Origin: Arbacia lixula
Taxonomy: Eukaryota > Echinodermata > Echinoidea > Arbacioida > Arbaciidae
DNA: 64,000 nucleotides
Direction of reading: 5' to 3'
Assembly (NCBI GenBank): GCA_963669155.1
Contig: OZ022585.1
Coordinates: forward strand, 6,295,558-6,359,557
Each line of letters opens with the position of its first letter. Positions within the stretch are counted from its first letter, which is position 1. The notes under the pieces were generated by a model, which saw only the letters and a list, made by a program, of their open reading frames with translations, did no database searches and was not told the origin of the DNA. Shown piece by piece: positions 12,067 to 23,246 of the stretch. The position numbers and the translations under genes are program-made.

Positions 12067-12433
12067 TGTTCACAGTCCTACCTCACTGAATACCTCGATC
12101 TGCGGGACCCGATTATACATGTGGTCTCAGCAAAGGATACACGAACCGGTACCAATATTTTGAACATTGACCTTTGGTAATGTCCCCGAGATAATTTCAA
12201 GCACAAAGTCAGTGTCTCCGTGCCTATAATCTGTGCGTCAGGGGAGTACAGAGCAAATTATTTTAAGTATGGTAATACAAATCAACATTCATCAAGAAAG
12301 GAGATCAAGTTTGGGTTGATAAATCATTAATTAGGGGGGCGGAGGATACTAATGATATGAGATAAACGCCTTTTAAAGCTATACACGACAGATCACAAAT
12401 ATAAAACCCTCTTACCACTTGAGGGGGAGACGC

Positions 12434-12458
12434 CCCCCCCCCCCCCCCCCCCCCCCCC
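12434..12458. repeat. Poly(C) run
   Basis: About 24 Cs. Similar runs of 12-24 occur near 27762, 28800, 33198, 46370 and 46634 and G runs near 36407, 41119 and 51806. Such runs are typical places for assembly error. Confidence 0.9.
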
Positions 12459-13469
12459 ACGCACACAAACATCCCAAATAAGAGGACCCATCTACGCTAC
12501 TGGCGTGCGTACACGTGTATGTGTGTATGAGTCTAGTATGTTTCTCGCATGTGTGTGTCTCAGTTGAATGATACATATTCATATTCTTTGAAATCATACG
12601 TTCATTAAGAAGCGTAACAAACACAAAACGTCAACTATAAAACATGTACGTATTTTATCTCGTTCATTGGCGGGGTACTTGTAATAGTTTCACGCTTTCA
12701 AGAATCTACTTTTGTCTGCAATATAAAATTATATTAACATAACAATATCAAGCGGTTCATTTTGAATCGGCTGATCGTATGAACAAGATGGGGAAGAAGG
12801 AAACAAATTGAATAGGAAAAATGAAAAAGGATAAAGGGTTGGAGACGGACAAGAATTATACAAATATGCAGATAAATAGAAAGAAATATGGGGAGAGACG
12901 GGTAGATGAGCTGGCCAGAAAATGAAGGAAAACTATGGAGAATGAATAGAAATGTGAGAAAAGATGAGCAAATCGACAACCAAAACATTAATTACATGTA
13001 GTAGAAAAGTAATCAGAAAGGGGAAAAGGAATAGGTCATAGGAATGGAAGCATGGCACACAATCTGACACAAATAACTCAAATTCTCTCTCCAAATGTCA
13101 TTTATTCAACATATCGCTGGAAAATACTATTTACAATTCCATGAAAATACACACAAGGAATATTGAGCTACGATCGCGTGTATTGGTGATTATATTTGTG
13201 CACCTTATTTTGAAATAGAGGAATTCGACAGCCCTCAGTCGAATGGTATGCCAATGCCCTCCTGCAAAGACTCTGAAGTAGTGTCACCTTTCAAACCATA
13301 ACGGTCATTATTGTACCACGTTTGGTGATATATGGTGAGATATGTCACAATCCATCACGTAAACAGCATCATTTCACAATTTGACGTTGATCTGTGGCCT
13401 TAGATCAATCTGACCCACTCTATAATCACTTAATTGTCTTGTCATATATCAATGTACAAAGTTTAGTGT

Positions 13470-13625
13470 CATTCTCATTGGGCTTAAAAGATCGCGAAGT
13501 TAGAAAAAATGCGAAGTTAGGGGACAGGGACAATAGCACCATTCGGCTTTTTGTAGGGTTGCTAGGCAACTTTCACCCTAACTTCGCGATTTTTCTAACT
13601 TCGAGATTCAAGCCCAATTAGAATG
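13470..13625. repeat. 156-bp foldback
   Basis: CATTCTCATTGGGCTT at the left pairs with AAGCCCAATTAGAATG at the right. Inner arms with CGCGAAGTTAG and CTAACTTCGCG continue the stem. It is a MITE-like palindrome next to a repeat ending in GACGGACGGACGG near 13960. Confidence 0.75.
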
Positions 13626-13812
13626 GCACTTTTGATGAAATTCAAGTTATCTTGTAAAATAAACAAAAAAAGATATTTTAGGGTTTGACCTGGACCTGTC
13701 AACTACATGACTCAAAATCGTTATCATTCAATTGTCCAGAAATACATCATTGTACAAAGGTTTATTAAAATTATTTTGGTCAATCATTTCTCGAGTAATC
13801 ATTTCAAGATCT

Positions 13813-13839
13813 TGACCTATGACCTGTGACCTTTGACCT
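13813..13839. promoter_or_regulatory. Four consecutive nuclear-receptor half-sites (DR1 x3)
   Basis: TGACCT occurs four times, each separated by exactly one base (13813, 13820, 13827, 13834). Read on the minus strand this is three overlapping DR1 elements of the RXR/HNF4 type. It lies 1.75 kb upstream of the NT5E-like start codon, but inside a repeat, so regulatory function is only a possibility. Confidence 0.45.
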
Positions 13840-13986
13840 AAAAGACCCAAATTATGATCACTTATTTGTGATGCTACATATTATCATTAAAATAAGTTTG
13901 ATGAAATTCGTTTCATCATTGTCTTAGTTATCGCGTTAACGAAATCCGGGCAGACGGACGGACGGACCAATCCTTGTGAGGCTATG

Positions 13987-14451
13987 ACCCCATTTACACT
14001 CAAGAAAATTGCGTGGCCAGGCCGGGCTGGGCCAGGCCGCGCATTTCCCCGCTGTGGGTGGTAGCGTGGCCTGGCCGCGCAATTTGTGCGTTCACACTAT
14101 ACAGCGAAAAATGCGTGGCCAGGCCACTGACATCAACCCACCGTGCGAGGCGCACTGCACGTAAACAAAAGGTTGAGCATAATGACGTCATCTGACATCA
14201 GCGGAATTTGCATAACCGGCCGCGCTTTCGGCCCGGCCTGGCCTCGTTTGTGTTCAGACTACGAAAATTGCGTGGCCGGGCCGTACTCAGACTACCTCCT
14301 GAGCTGGTCTCAGTACGGCCCGGCCCGGCCCGGCCCGGCCTGGCCTTTTCGCATTTTTTTGTGTTTACACTACAGAAATTGCGCGGCCTGGCCTAGCCCG
14401 GCCCGGCCCGGCCCGGCCTGGCCACGCAATTTTCTTGAGTGTAAATGGGGT
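13987..14451. mobile_element. GC-rich foldback element
   Basis: Long inverted termini (ACCCCATTTACACTCAAGAA and its complement) are flanked by CTATG on both sides (13982-13986, 14452-14456), a likely 5-bp target duplication. The inside is made of GGCC-x-GGCC blocks and several copies, in both orientations, of a short unit resembling the termini (ACACTA..AAATTGCGTGGCC). Confidence 0.8.
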
Positions 14452-14774
14452 CTATGTTCCTTTCCGCTACCCAGAATTCATGACCTACAGGTGCTCGTAG
14501 CAATACGATGCATACGTGATAGCATAATGTACATATGGATGTTGCAATAGAAAAGGCAGGTTCTAAAATATGCAAATACAGAGTGTTAACAAATCGCTGA
14601 TGGACATTGTTTGTAATGTGTCCTTGTAGTTACAGACAAATACATGTACGACTTTTAGTACCTTGCGAGACGAAAATGCTAGGCGTGAACGTGAACGTGG
14701 CAGAAACCGGAAATACAGTTGACGGGAAACATAATGCGATCTGGCAACTTTGTTGCGGTGGCGTAAAAAGGAAA

Positions 14775-14940
14775 CCTTGGCCCCGTTGCATAAAAATTAC
14801 CATTAATGGTAACTCTGTCATCAATGGTGACTGCCATGGTAACATCGCTCAGTAGCCAATCAAATTGAAGGTCTTCCATAGAAGTTGTCATTGGTAGCAA
14901 AGTTACCATCAATGGTAAGTTTAATGCAACAGGAACCTGG
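14775..14940. mobile_element. GTTGCATAAAA-type MITE, copy A
   Basis: About 165 bp of nested inverted repeats: GTTGCATAAAA..TACCATTAATGGTAA at the left, TTACCATCAATGGTAAG..ATGCAAC at the right. The same family recurs at 17525, 18655, 19208 and 29467. Confidence 0.75.
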
Positions 14941-15216
14941 ATACCAAGTTCATGGTTCCACAGGTTCATCACGAGTGTTTTCAATCATTACTGTCAACAA
15001 TGTTGTGATAAGCGCAAGGTCTTTGCCCACGCACATTTAATAAAGTCAATATCAATGCGAGGAGCGTTTTTTCTTGAACTTTCTGTTTGTTCGGTGAGGG
15101 GTTGTTGGCAATATGGGTTCTATGAATATTAATGACATTTCGATTTGCCCGTCAAAGCACTTCACGCGCAGAAGGTCGTTAATAATAGGTGTGCGTAATA
15201 AACCATCATTCCTGAA

Positions 15217-15705
15217 TAAAGGAAAAGTTCACTCTGAAATTACGTTGGTTTTTAACAAAAGCAGAAACATGAAATAAACTTGATGGTTTGATGAAAATCC
15301 GTCTAAGGATTGGAGAGTTGCATTTTTTTTTAAGTTTCTATTTTGTGTGAGATGCTCTCCCATATGTTGTGTACTATTATTTTGGAAAACGTCCACTTTC
15401 TCAAGGGGATAGGCATCATTTTTCTTGTGCACTTTGATATATCATTAGTTACACGTTTTTACACGCATATTTCAATGAAAAAGATTGATTTCTTCACAAA
15501 AACAGGGGAAAAACAATTTAAGGAATCTTAGAGTGCACAGCATATGGGGGAGCACCTTGCATGTGACGTCACAAAATAGAATGTTAAAAGATTTTAACTT
15601 GTTATCCTTTGACGGATTTTCGTCAACCCTTCATTGATACATGTATGTTTCTTTCATGATTCTGCTATTATTAAAATCAGCTTAACTCCTGGTTGGTCTT
15701 TCCTT
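15217..15705. mobile_element. TTAA-type foldback MITE, degenerate copy
   Basis: Arms share TTTGATGAAAATCCGTC / GACGGATTTTCGTCAA and GAGATGCTCTCCCATATGTT / ATATGGGGGAGCACCTTGC. It is the same family as 21455-21975 and 61231-61703. Confidence 0.7.
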
Positions 15706-15709
15706 TTTC

Positions 15710-17520
15710 CGAAATGACAAATCTCCTCCCTTTCCTTATCCTCAAACCCTCATGTACTTAATGCAATATTGACATTACACCATTAAATAAATATCATTTG
15801 CTTGACTGCTGTGCAATAATGATACAAGTCCGATACAAATGCATCTTTAAAGTGACATTGATTATACAGTATAAACATATAAACACATTTAACTACTAGA
15901 GACGTAGAACATACGCTGTCTAACGTTGCATGCCTACTGCTATAACTTTATTATCTATAATAATCTTTCATATGTATGCAGATACATCATGGCTCACATT
16001 ACAGAGAGTTTATTCATTCTCAGCTGTACAAATGTGCCGCAAATGGACGACTAAGTTTACTTAGTACTAATTGAAACACACACACAACTAGTGATGAACA
16101 ACGTTCGATTTTGAAATGTGATACCTAAAATATGAAACACATACACTGTACAAGAAACATGTAGATGTATTGCAAACCGTATTTTTCAACTTATTGGAAG
16201 TGTTCATTTTGTGATTCTCTAATCCTAGTCAACTCTCTTGTACTGCTTCATTGAGTCTCTAGAGCCTTTGCAAGTTTTGAGGTCATGTTGTGCCTTATTT
16301 CTATCATTTTCTTTGAAGTAATCTTAGTGCACTGCCCATCTAAACTTACTGCAGAAAAGTCACTTCTTTTGTGCTAGACAAAAAATGTGAGTTCATTAGC
16401 AAATCAATAACAAATACATAATTGGTGAGTTACATTGTATGTAAATACATGTACCTGTATATCAGAAGTGAATGAATACAAATTTGATCAAATCGTTATG
16501 TAATGACATAAATTATACACCTACCTTTCAAATTTGTATACATTGATCTGACGGATCAAAGAAAAATCAGCCTCCCCCCTTTTTTTGTGTGTGTGCAATC
16601 AATGTGGTTTAATTTCATAAGCTCAAATAAACAATGGGGATAAGTATTCTGTTAGAGCAGTTACAAGCCATTGGTTGCAAACAATGCAAAATAGCTTCCT
16701 GAAAATGCGCTATCGAACCTCACAGTATATGTGATTTTCCATATGTATGAACTGATCTTTTGCTGGAAATTAAGTACATTTTTACACACTCAGTCACCCA
16801 ATAAAACACATCTAGTAGGGGTTGTGCTTTTTTTTGGTCACAAAAGTTAGATACATTCACAATAAAACTTTAAATAATTTACACTGTACAATCAATCTCT
16901 GTAAACTACATACAAGGTGCAAATCACTCAAGGCATCACTTTTGAGGCAATATAATAGCATATCACATAAATTAAGTTCCTTCTTTGTTTTGCTTCAAAC
17001 TGATCAATTTGGTGCACTGCAGAGCACCTGCCTGAAAAGAGCCTCTTCTAACTTCACACACAACTTTTATACATTTTGAGTGTAAAAAATAGGATCTGGG
17101 TTTATTTACAGCCAGTTTTATTCCCCGTTTAGACAGCAGGCTTTCAGGCTCCAGTTACATCTCATAATCTGACCATAAAGCCAGGGCTTGGTTTAAATGA
17201 ATGATAGAGAAACAGGGCAAAAGTTTTACAGAGGGAGGATCTGAATTTCGGGGTGAAAATACATCTTATTAATTTGTTTTTTTTTTTATAGAATTGATCA
17301 TCACTACAATATCACATTCATGAACTGCTGACTGTGTTAAAAAATGCACTCTTTAGATCTGATAAATCTCCCTAAACCAGATCAAATGTTGACACATAAC
17401 CAGTTTGAGGAAAATAAATAACTGCAAGAGTGTTTACAATTCATAACAAGGCATCACAAAGCTACCCTCTCTATAAGGGACTCATAACAGGGACATGCTG
17501 CATGTAGGATTTAAATAATT
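15710..17520. other. Intergenic DNA without recognised features
   Basis: Between the NT5E-like 5' end and ARL6's 3' end. AT-rich, with no coding exon, RNA or organised repeat that I can support; it may include ARL6 3' UTR. Confidence 0.4.
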
Positions 17521-17524
17521 GTAT

Positions 17525-17632
17525 CTTACCGTCAATGGTAACCACCATGGCAACAGCCAATAAGCTCTCATTATTGCACCTGTTGCCATGGTAGTTACCA
17601 CTATTGGTAAGTAATTGAAAACCTATATGCAA
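17525..17632. mobile_element. GTTGCATAAAA-type MITE, copy B (divergent)
   Basis: Short copy with CTTACCGTCAATGGTAACC and GGTAGTTACCACTATTGGTA facing each other, ending near ATATGCAAC. Outer ends are eroded. Confidence 0.6.
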
Positions 17633-18098
17633 CATCCCCCCAGTTTATTCTGTAGTTTAAAACCTCTCTTCCCAATACCACACTTCCAACAAAACCGCAA
17701 AATAATGACATGCCCGTATCTGCCTCTATTATCAACATCAGACGCGTGGATGGGTTGCCATGGCTGCTTGGAGATTGCATGGTATCACGGTTCATACAGG
17801 ATCTAACGCTACACATCGATGATAAGGCTTGAACAGTAACGACACGCACCATCATCATCATTGTAGTTGTTCTGGGAATTGAAATTAAAACAATAAAAAT
17901 GGTACCAATAAAACGTATCATGTGGCTGTTTTGGGGTCACTTGTTTTTCCCCCTCAAACTGATCACTACGCATTGAAACATTATTTAAGCTCAGATTCTA
18001 ATTCAAATGTGCAAATAACTTATGTTCTTATCAGAATATTATTGTATCAAATTATGATGTCCACCATGTAAGTAATTGCCTTTCAACTCATTTCCATC

Positions 18099-18139
18099 TT
18101 ACCAAAAATCTGTTTTGAGCTGCTGGTAAAACTGCAGGT
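18099..18139 (-). CDS. ARL6: ARL6 terminal exon (short)
   Basis: A 41-nt exon after ACTCAG gives [13 protein letters not shown] and a TAA. It completes WLS-D in the right phase and resembles the family's WLQDQIQTVK ending. It was chosen by phase, the CAG acceptor and position. Being short, it needs cDNA support. Confidence 0.7.
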
Positions 18140-21100
18140 CTGAGTCAATGGAGGCTACAGTATCATCCTGTTCCTTTTCTTGAAAACAATGTATCCAATG
18201 TTACCATGACAGCTGTGGCAAGTCAAATGATGCCCTACTGAATTTGTATATGTATAACAGCACATAATTCAGTGCAGGAGTGGTAATTTAAAAACAAACT
18301 TAAAGTTTACGAAGAAATTTTAGGCATAAACTCAGTAAGGATAGTAAGGATAGCGTGCTCCATCCTGTAAATGAACGAAAAACAAGTCAGACAAAAATTC
18401 ATTCATTTACAGGATGGAGCATGCTATCCTTACTACTGGGTGTATGCCTAAAATTTCTTTGTAGTTGAAATTACCCCAGAAAGCCCTTTCACTAAAATCT
18501 AAACTTAAAGTTTTCACATGAAGCCCCCTACGATCCTAACCTGCTTGCCTATTAGCACACTGTAGCTTTTAATTGTGACTTTTAGTCAAATTTCAATATA
18601 ACAACTGACTTACCTAAGACAATTATGGACTCCTTTCTTCTTCAAAATATCAGCCCTGGGCCGTGTTGCATAAAACGTACTATTGACGGTAACTTTGATT
18701 CCAATGGCAACTTCCATGGAAACCTTGAGTTTGATTGGCTGTCCAGCAGTGTTACCAAGGTAGCTACTATTGAAGGCAAGTTTTATGCAACTGGGCCCTG
18801 GTGTACAATGAGTTAATAGCATCTTTCGTAGGAACAGGTTGCAGTATTTCTTCTCACCTGACAACCACTGCACTCCTTCATGCAGTCCCTCCCCGGTGAG
18901 AGCGTTGCTTGCGCAGATGTGCCAGGGCTTGTCCTCGATCTTGTCCAGGCCCAGCAGCGTGGTGCATTTGACCGACGTCACCGCGTCACGCAGGTCCATC
19001 TTGTTTGCAAAGAAGAGCACAGGCACGGCTCTGTGCTTTATGTCTGCATGGGACAGGGTCAAAGGTAGGGTAGCCTTATTACAAAAGTCATGAAACTCAG
19101 CATGGATCAGCAGTATACCCAAATGATAACATGTATGAAATCACTGTCTTGGTTTCATGCACCTTTTTATGAAAAGCGAAATTCTATCCTCATTTACGCT
19201 TCAAACACCTGGGCCCTGTTTCATAAACCTTTCCATTAATGGTAACTCTGCCATCAATGGTAACTACCATGGTAAGATTGCTGGACAGCCAATTAAATCC
19301 AAAGTTTTCATAGAAGTTGCCATTGATATTTATACTTTTTGTATATCATCCTACATATTAGCGAGGCATAAATATTAGTATCAATCACATAATTTTTAGT
19401 CAGAAAATGTACAAGGTTTCGCTTGTGTCATGCATGTGGAAGCATCGGTTCGCCTTCTTCTTTTTGTTATGTTCCTTACTAGATGACCTACGCTGCTTTT
19501 TGGTTTACAGCATTTGTTTGTGTAATCTATGTGTCTATTTGTTTATCTATTCATGTTACTCTATATTATTGTGTTATTTGTACACAGGGCCCCCAGGGAG
19601 AACAGTGCCAAGCTCACTGATGGGGCTACCCTGTTTAAAAAAGACTTAATAAATGAAAGGAAAGTTACTATCAATGGTAAGTTTTATGCAACAGGACCCT
19701 GGTGTGGTAGCAGCCATTGACCAGAAATCTAGCTCACTGACAAAATAATTGAGTTCTTCAATTGTACATGTATGATAACTTAATTTCCCACACCAAGATA
19801 CAATTTTGGGTCTTCTGATGAACTTAAAAGTAAAGAAGAAAAAAAATCCCTTTTCTGGATTTATTTTCTTTAAAATGATACCTCTGGTAATGAAAACAAC
19901 ATAGTTGAAAGGCAAATACTTTTTTCCAAGAACTTATGAGGAAATCACCATTTTTTTAGCACAAAACCTATTAGAAGTAAAAACTGATGAAATAAATAGC
20001 ATTCATGTCATCACAAAATGCTGCTCTTTTTTAGGTTAAGCACTGGTACATGTACAAACATGCAAAGAACTACATGTATAGCTTCTAAAGAAACTGAAGC
20101 ACTTACGTGGATGTTCCAACAGAAGCTCCAGCTCTGACTTAGCAACAACAAACCTCATCTTGTCTGTGCTGTCAATCACAAATATAATGGCCTGGGCTTC
20201 CCTGTATGGATAAAGTGAAAGCAGAAAGAGCGTTAACATACATGTGTTTAGTTACAAATAATGATAATGAGAAATTATCGCAAAAGGCACCAAACGAGTA
20301 ATAGGCATCATGTTTTTTTTTCGAATAATTTTCTTTAACAGCCATGGTCTCTGATTTACAAGCCTTTATAATCAATTTTGGTGCTACATGTACATGCTGA
20401 AATGAGGAACTGACAATTATTTGCATTTTATAAATGAGCTATGCCTGCAAAGTATGACATCATAATGATGTTTTTGTGCTTCAAAGGATCTCATGAAAAA
20501 ACTTTGTTTGTGTTCAACTTATTATTTGCCAGACAAAATTGAGCTCTATGAGATTTGTGTGTATTATTTTTGAGCAAATTCACATGTGGCACTTTATTTA
20601 TTTATTTAGTTAATGACAGGGGGTCCCATTAACCAAAGTCATGAAACTTGGCAGGAATCAACAGTATACCGAAATGATAACATGTATGAATATCATAGCT
20701 TCACACAACTTTTTTTAAGGAAAAGTGAAAAAGAATCTGTGTTTACATTTGACAGTTTTTTAAAACCTCCTCGATACCAAGTCATTCAATGCATTGATTC
20801 ACTCCTCAAAATGTGGGACTGAGAGGATGAATTAACTTACTTGTAGTAGTGCTCCCAGAGGTTCCTATACTTTCCTTGCCCGGACATGTCAAATACTGTG
20901 AAATTCACTGCATTCGTGTGGAACTTTTCTACTGTGAATCCAACAGTGGCTACAACATCTTCTGTTTTTGACTGCATGTAACAGGGGGAAAAAGAGAGAG
21001 AGGAGAAATTACCAATTTTAACCATGATTAATGTATCTTAAATAAAAATAGATCTACATATGTTTAACTGTCAAGATAAATCTATTTTTAAATGTAACAA

Positions 21101-22114
21101 TGAATACTAACGTTTCTCCAGAAGTAATCTGCTCAACATGAAAAGTAAGTTGGACACACCTGAATTGTAGTTATCATATTAAATATTTCTTGTTGAACAT
21201 TGCAGTTTCCAATTGTTTCACCTCTTAGCTTCTTCATCACCTCATGGCTACACAATATGTTTCATACTCAACAACATCAACCAAGAATGTGTCACATATG
21301 TGAAAAAACTGGATGTATGACAAAAGGCAAGTGTACACATAACCTTCCACCATTCTCTATTCTAACTACATGTATGTGCAACAGCTTTGGTAAATGGTCA
21401 ACAACCTAATTATGCTGCACAAAAGAAAAGGGTTGAATCAATTTTCATCTTTAAAAGGAGAGTTCACCTTAAGATCAAATTGGTTTTGATTATATCACAA
21501 AACGTTTTATTTATAGCAGGAATAAATTAGTGAAGGTTTGATGAATATCTGTCAAAGGATAAGAAAGTTTATGACTTTTTTAAAGTTTTAATTTTGTGAC
21601 GTCACTTGCGAGTTGCTCTCCCATATATGTTGTGTGCAGTATGATTCCATGAATTGCTTTTTCTTTTTCTTTTTTTTGATGAAGGAAATATTATTTTCAT
21701 TGAAACATGTGTGTCTAGTGACATATCAAGTGCACCTGTTGTAGGTAAAATGGTGTTCTTTTATATCCCTTTATGAAAATTTACATTTTCATAAAAAATA
21801 GTACATAACATATGGGTAAGCAGCTCTCATGTGACATCACAAAATCAAAAATAAAAAAGATCATAACTATCTTATCCTCTGACAGATTTTCATCAAACCT
21901 TCACTAAAATGTTTATTTCATGTTTTGCTTTGATTAAAACCAACTTCATTTCAGGGTGCACTTTCCCTTTCAATCATTTTTTTTCTCTCACATCGCTTGG
22001 CTTGAGGTGGTTGATGATGGTGCTTTTGCCGCTGTTGTCCAGACCAACACAGAGAACCTGAGACTGTTTCTTGGTGCTGCCAAATAGTTTTGCAAAGAAA
22101 TCCCGGATTCCCAT
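18099..22114 (-). CDS. ARL6: ADP-ribosylation factor-like GTPase 6 (BBS3), 5 exons
   Basis: Seen: exons 22114-21992, 20971-20841, 20201-20107, 19043-18858 and 18139-18099 join in frame to 576 nt and 191 aa; human ARL6 has 186. P-loop GLDNSGKS is at 24-31, switch-I Thr at T50, DMSGQG at 69-74, NKMD at 130-133 and CAS at the G5 position; [16 protein letters not shown] and DKPWHICAS are ARL6 hallmarks. Gly2 and an amphipathic N-terminus fit the family's membrane association. Family: GTP-bound ARL6 recruits the BBSome to ciliary membranes. All nucleotide-binding residues are present. The last exon is a 41-nt piece and is the least certain part. The start ATG has an excellent context (CCGCCATGG). 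Introns contain several MITEs. Confidence 0.93.
18306..18500. repeat. Foldback of SINE body sequence
   Basis: Two arms of about 65 bp, each holding TTTACAGGATGGAGC or its complement and AAATTTTAGGCATA, face each other around 18405. They match the body of the SINE at 35394-35602 but lack the tRNA-like head. It lies between ARL6 exons 4 and 5. Confidence 0.75.
18655..18802. mobile_element. GTTGCATAAAA-type MITE, copy C (ARL6 intron 4)
   Basis: Intact termini CCTGGGCCGTGTTGCATAAA and TTTTATGCAACTGGGCCCTG, about 148 bp, 55 nt beyond the exon 4 donor on the minus strand. Confidence 0.8.
18858..19043 (-). CDS. ARL6: ARL6 exon 4 (NKxD, G5)
   Basis: This exon encodes residues 118-178: [20 protein letters not shown] and [20 protein letters not shown]. 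It ends TCAG|GTGAGA. Sequence beyond the donor runs into a MITE and is intronic. Confidence 0.93.
19068..19205 (+). repeat. GTCATGAAACT-type dispersed repeat, copy 1
   Basis: GTCATGAAACTCAGCATGGA, TCAGCAGTATACCCAAATGA and ACATGTATGAAATC recur at 20612-20760 and 41675-41830 with the same spacing. Family unidentified. Confidence 0.65.
19208..19703. mobile_element. GTTGCATAAAA-type MITE split by an insertion
   Basis: The left part of the family lies at 19208-19330 and the missing right part (TATCAATGGTAAGTTTTATG then CAACAGGACCCTGG) at 19661-19703. The 330 bp between ends in GGGGCTACCCTGTTTAAAAA and AATAAATGAAA, resembling a LINE 3' tail. ARL6 intron 3. Confidence 0.65.
20107..20201 (-). CDS. 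ARL6: ARL6 exon 3
   Basis: This exon encodes residues 86-116, [26 protein letters not shown]. Acceptor ATACAG, donor CCAC|GTAAGT. The phase joins to give EHPHIKHRAVP. Confidence 0.92.
20612..20760 (+). repeat. GTCATGAAACT-type dispersed repeat, copy 2
   Basis: GTCATGAAACTTGGCAGGAA, AACAGTATACCGAAATGATA and ACATGTATGAATATC; ARL6 intron 2. Confidence 0.65.
20841..20971 (-). CDS. ARL6: ARL6 exon 2 (switch I and II)
   Basis: This exon encodes residues 42-84 plus two bases. [10 protein letters not shown] holds switch [21 protein letters not shown] holds switch II. Acceptor ATGCAG, donor CAA|GTAAGT. Confidence 0.93.
21455..21975. mobile_element. TTAA-type foldback MITE in ARL6 intron 1
   Basis: Begins after TTAA at 21451 (AAGGAGAGTTCACCTTAAG) and ends near GGGTGCACTTTCCCTTT. 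The inverted arms include TTTTGTGACGTCACTTGCGA and CATGTGACATCACAAAATC. Its right end is about 15 nt from the exon 1 donor. Confidence 0.7.
21992..22114 (-). CDS. ARL6: ARL6 exon 1 (P-loop)
   Basis: This exon encodes residues 1-41, starting [12 protein letters not shown] and holding the P-loop GLDNSGKS. It ends in phase 0 at GAT|GTGAGA. A TTAA-type MITE ends about 15 nt from the donor. Confidence 0.93.
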
Positions 22115-22295
22115 GGCGGTGGATGTTTCACAAAATTGTCTTTAGAATGGGGGTGATAAATTATTGGTGGCTGGTTTGAAATGGTCCAATGACACTGTTC
22201 GCAATGAAGGAAATCTGTAAAGATATATACAAAATACACACAACAGATATTCAAGGATAAAGGCAAAGACTGACATGTTAAATAACAAACCCTAT

Positions 22296-22640
22296 CTTTG
22301 AACAGTAATGATGATAATAATAATAATAATACATAGAATTTATATAGCGCACTTTCCATCTTAATCAGATGCTCAAGGCGCTTCAGAGTAAATTAAAGAG
22401 AGAGAAAAAAAAAATACAATACAGGTATGAACTTGTATGTCAAAAAGCACCATTATACATGTATGTCTTTAGGTTGCCCTTGAAGGTGGTCATTGACGTC
22501 AGGGTTTTCAAACTCTGTGGAAGGGAATTCCATAGGGTCAACCCTGCATGTGCAAAGGCCCGTTCTCCCTACAATCTCTTTGAAACTGGAACTTGCAAAA
22601 GACCAGATGTGGAGGATATTAAGGTTCGTGATGGTTGGTA
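22296..22640 (+). repeat. Interspersed repeat with (TAA)n head
   Basis: A TAATAATAATAAT run at 22314-22330 is followed by TTTATATAGCGCACTTTCC and CTCAAGGCGCTTCAGAGTA, a common arrangement in invertebrate repeats whose tails mention AAGCGC blocks. A short open stretch follows but I recognise no protein in it. Confidence 0.5.
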
Positions 22641-23246
22641 GTTGTGAATTAAAGATTTATTGTAGCTGAGGGAAGTTCCGTTGACAATATGAAAGACTAA
22701 AAGAAGTTATTTAAGTTTACAACCCAATACTCAATACAAAACTGTCTAAATTGCAGATGTACATAATTACACATATATTGTCAAACTAAATGCCAAAACA
22801 CTATATTTTATTCGCACATTTAAGAGACATACAGGGCGGCAGCACTGCCCACAAACACACACCAAAACATCAACAGAGGAAATGCAATAGTCTAAAGACT
22901 GCTAGTTCAACATTTTCATTGAAGGAGGCAGGCTATTCAAGGAGGGGTTTGGTTCTAGTGAATTTCAGTTCACATTTTGTGTAGTAACACGCCCTACAAT
23001 ATATTTTCCTAATATGGGATGTGTCCTCATTCGTTTTAAATATTGAACCCTTACCCATTTATCACTATGAACATGGTCTTTTGTTACGTAGACAAAATTT
23101 AAAAGGGACCCTTTGAAATTTTGTCTGTGAACCAAAAGACCATTCATTATAAATACTGGTCCCCTATTAGGCTTAAGTTAGGCATGGCTTGAAAAGTCAC
23201 ATGTTACAATTAGCTGTTTTTAAATAGTAAGCTTGCCCCCTAACTT

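Noticed and set aside
18610..18857. Read-through C-terminus of ARL6 exon 4
   Set aside because: It begins with a good GTGAGA donor and runs into a MITE; the 41-nt exon at 18139-18099 fits the family ending better.
22478..22640. Possible coding exon after the TAA microsatellite
   Set aside because: The open stretch is short and lies in an interspersed repeat; no family recognised.
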